Positions 5,727-5,989 of a stretch of DNA of 5,989 bases are shown here, piece after piece (positions within the stretch are counted from its first letter, which is position 1; each line of letters starts with the position of its first letter). The notes beneath the pieces were generated by a model that saw nothing but the letters and a program-made list of their open reading frames with translations, did not search any database and was not told where the DNA came from. The DNA lies in the NCBI GenBank assembly GCA_039583695.1, contig JAVKSL010000133.1, positions 1-5,989 on the forward strand. The letters are read 5' to 3'. The position numbers and the translations under genes were made by a program. This DNA comes from JAVKSL01 sp039583695. Lineage in GTDB: Bacteria; Actinomycetota; Acidimicrobiia; Acidimicrobiales; JAJPHD01.

Positions 5727-5734
5727 CTCAGCTA

Positions 5735-5989
5735 ATGATCCGCCCGGAGTGGCTGCTTACGTTTGTGGCGGTGTACCGATCGGGCTCGGTCACCGACGGG
5801 GCTTGCTGCCGGGGGATCACCCAGCCCGCAGCCAGCCAGCAGCTGGCGGCGTTGGAGCGATGCCTCGGTGAGCCGGTATTCGTCCGCCGCCCGAGCGGGG
5901 TGGAGCCGACCCAAAGGGGCCGGGAGCTGTACGCAGAGGCTGCCGACCCGCTGGACCGGCTGTGCTCGGTGCTCCGAGGCATGGGATCG
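5735..5989 (+). CDS. LysR-type transcriptional regulator, N-terminal part
   Basis: Eighty-five codons are present before the right edge. The start reads MIRPEWLLTFVAVYRSGSVTDGA, then ITQPAASQQLAALERCLGEPVFVRRPSGVEPTQRGRELY, which is the LysR-type winged helix-turn-helix: first helices at about 4-20, the recognition helix at about 31-45 (TQPAASQQLAALE), and the F-RR-x-x-x-G-x-x-P-T-x-x-G wing signature. The linker helix begins after about residue 65 (ELYAEAADPLDRL). The effector-binding domain lies beyond the window. The ATG at 5735 is the natural family start and appears leaderless. LysR-type proteins commonly regulate the gene divergent from them, so the methyltransferase is the first candidate target (inference). 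Confidence 0.93.
   Translation, partial: MIRPEWLLTFVAVYRSGSVTDGACCRGITQPAASQQLAALERCLGEPVFVRRPSGVEPTQRGRELYAEAADPLDRLCSVLRGMGS

Noticed and set aside
5131..5871. Plus-strand 246-codon open frame over the methyltransferase and LysR start
   Set aside because: Antisense to the methyltransferase and out of frame with the LysR-type gene, whose HTH signature is unambiguous.

Overview
The window is high-GC DNA with strongly G/C-biased third codon positions. It carries a BldC homologue beside purine genes, a neighbourhood I recall from actinobacteria such as Streptomyces (purF-purM ... bldC). Starts include TTG and GTG, and one gene looks leaderless, which also fits Actinomycetota. The purF-purM-receiver-pyrE-bldC order and the PurM wording would fit a deep-branching group such as Acidimicrobiia, but that placement is inference.

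Layout: positions 1-919 (minus) hold a PHP-domain phosphoesterase that runs off the left edge and ends in a 15-bp-repeat, glycine/alanine/arginine-rich tail. A 44-bp divergent gap (920-963) carries a ribosome binding site for each direction. Positions 964-4522 (plus) hold four overlapping genes: purF, purM, a stand-alone response-regulator receiver domain, and pyrE. A perfect 20-bp palindrome covers the pyrE stop codon. An AT-rich stretch follows, then bldC (4630-4842). Convergent to bldC is a class I SAM methyltransferase (4864-5664, minus), divergently transcribed from a LysR-type regulator (5735 to the right edge, partial) across a 70-bp intergenic region with a T-N11-A LysR-type box.

How they work together: PurF and PurM perform steps 1 and 5 of de novo IMP synthesis, and PyrE makes OMP in the pyrimidine route. 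Two of the three consume PRPP, so the cluster supplies nucleotides from one transcript. The receiver domain between purM and pyrE is unexpected. BldC is probably transcribed from its own promoter. The methyltransferase/LysR pair is a separate unit with the classic divergent regulator-target layout.

The most unusual items are an in-frame repeat/palindrome insertion just after the PurF catalytic cysteine, the receiver gene inside the nucleotide operon, the 20-bp palindrome at the operon end, and the G-rich repeat tail of the PHP gene. I see no CRISPR array, tRNA, rRNA, transposase or phage gene.
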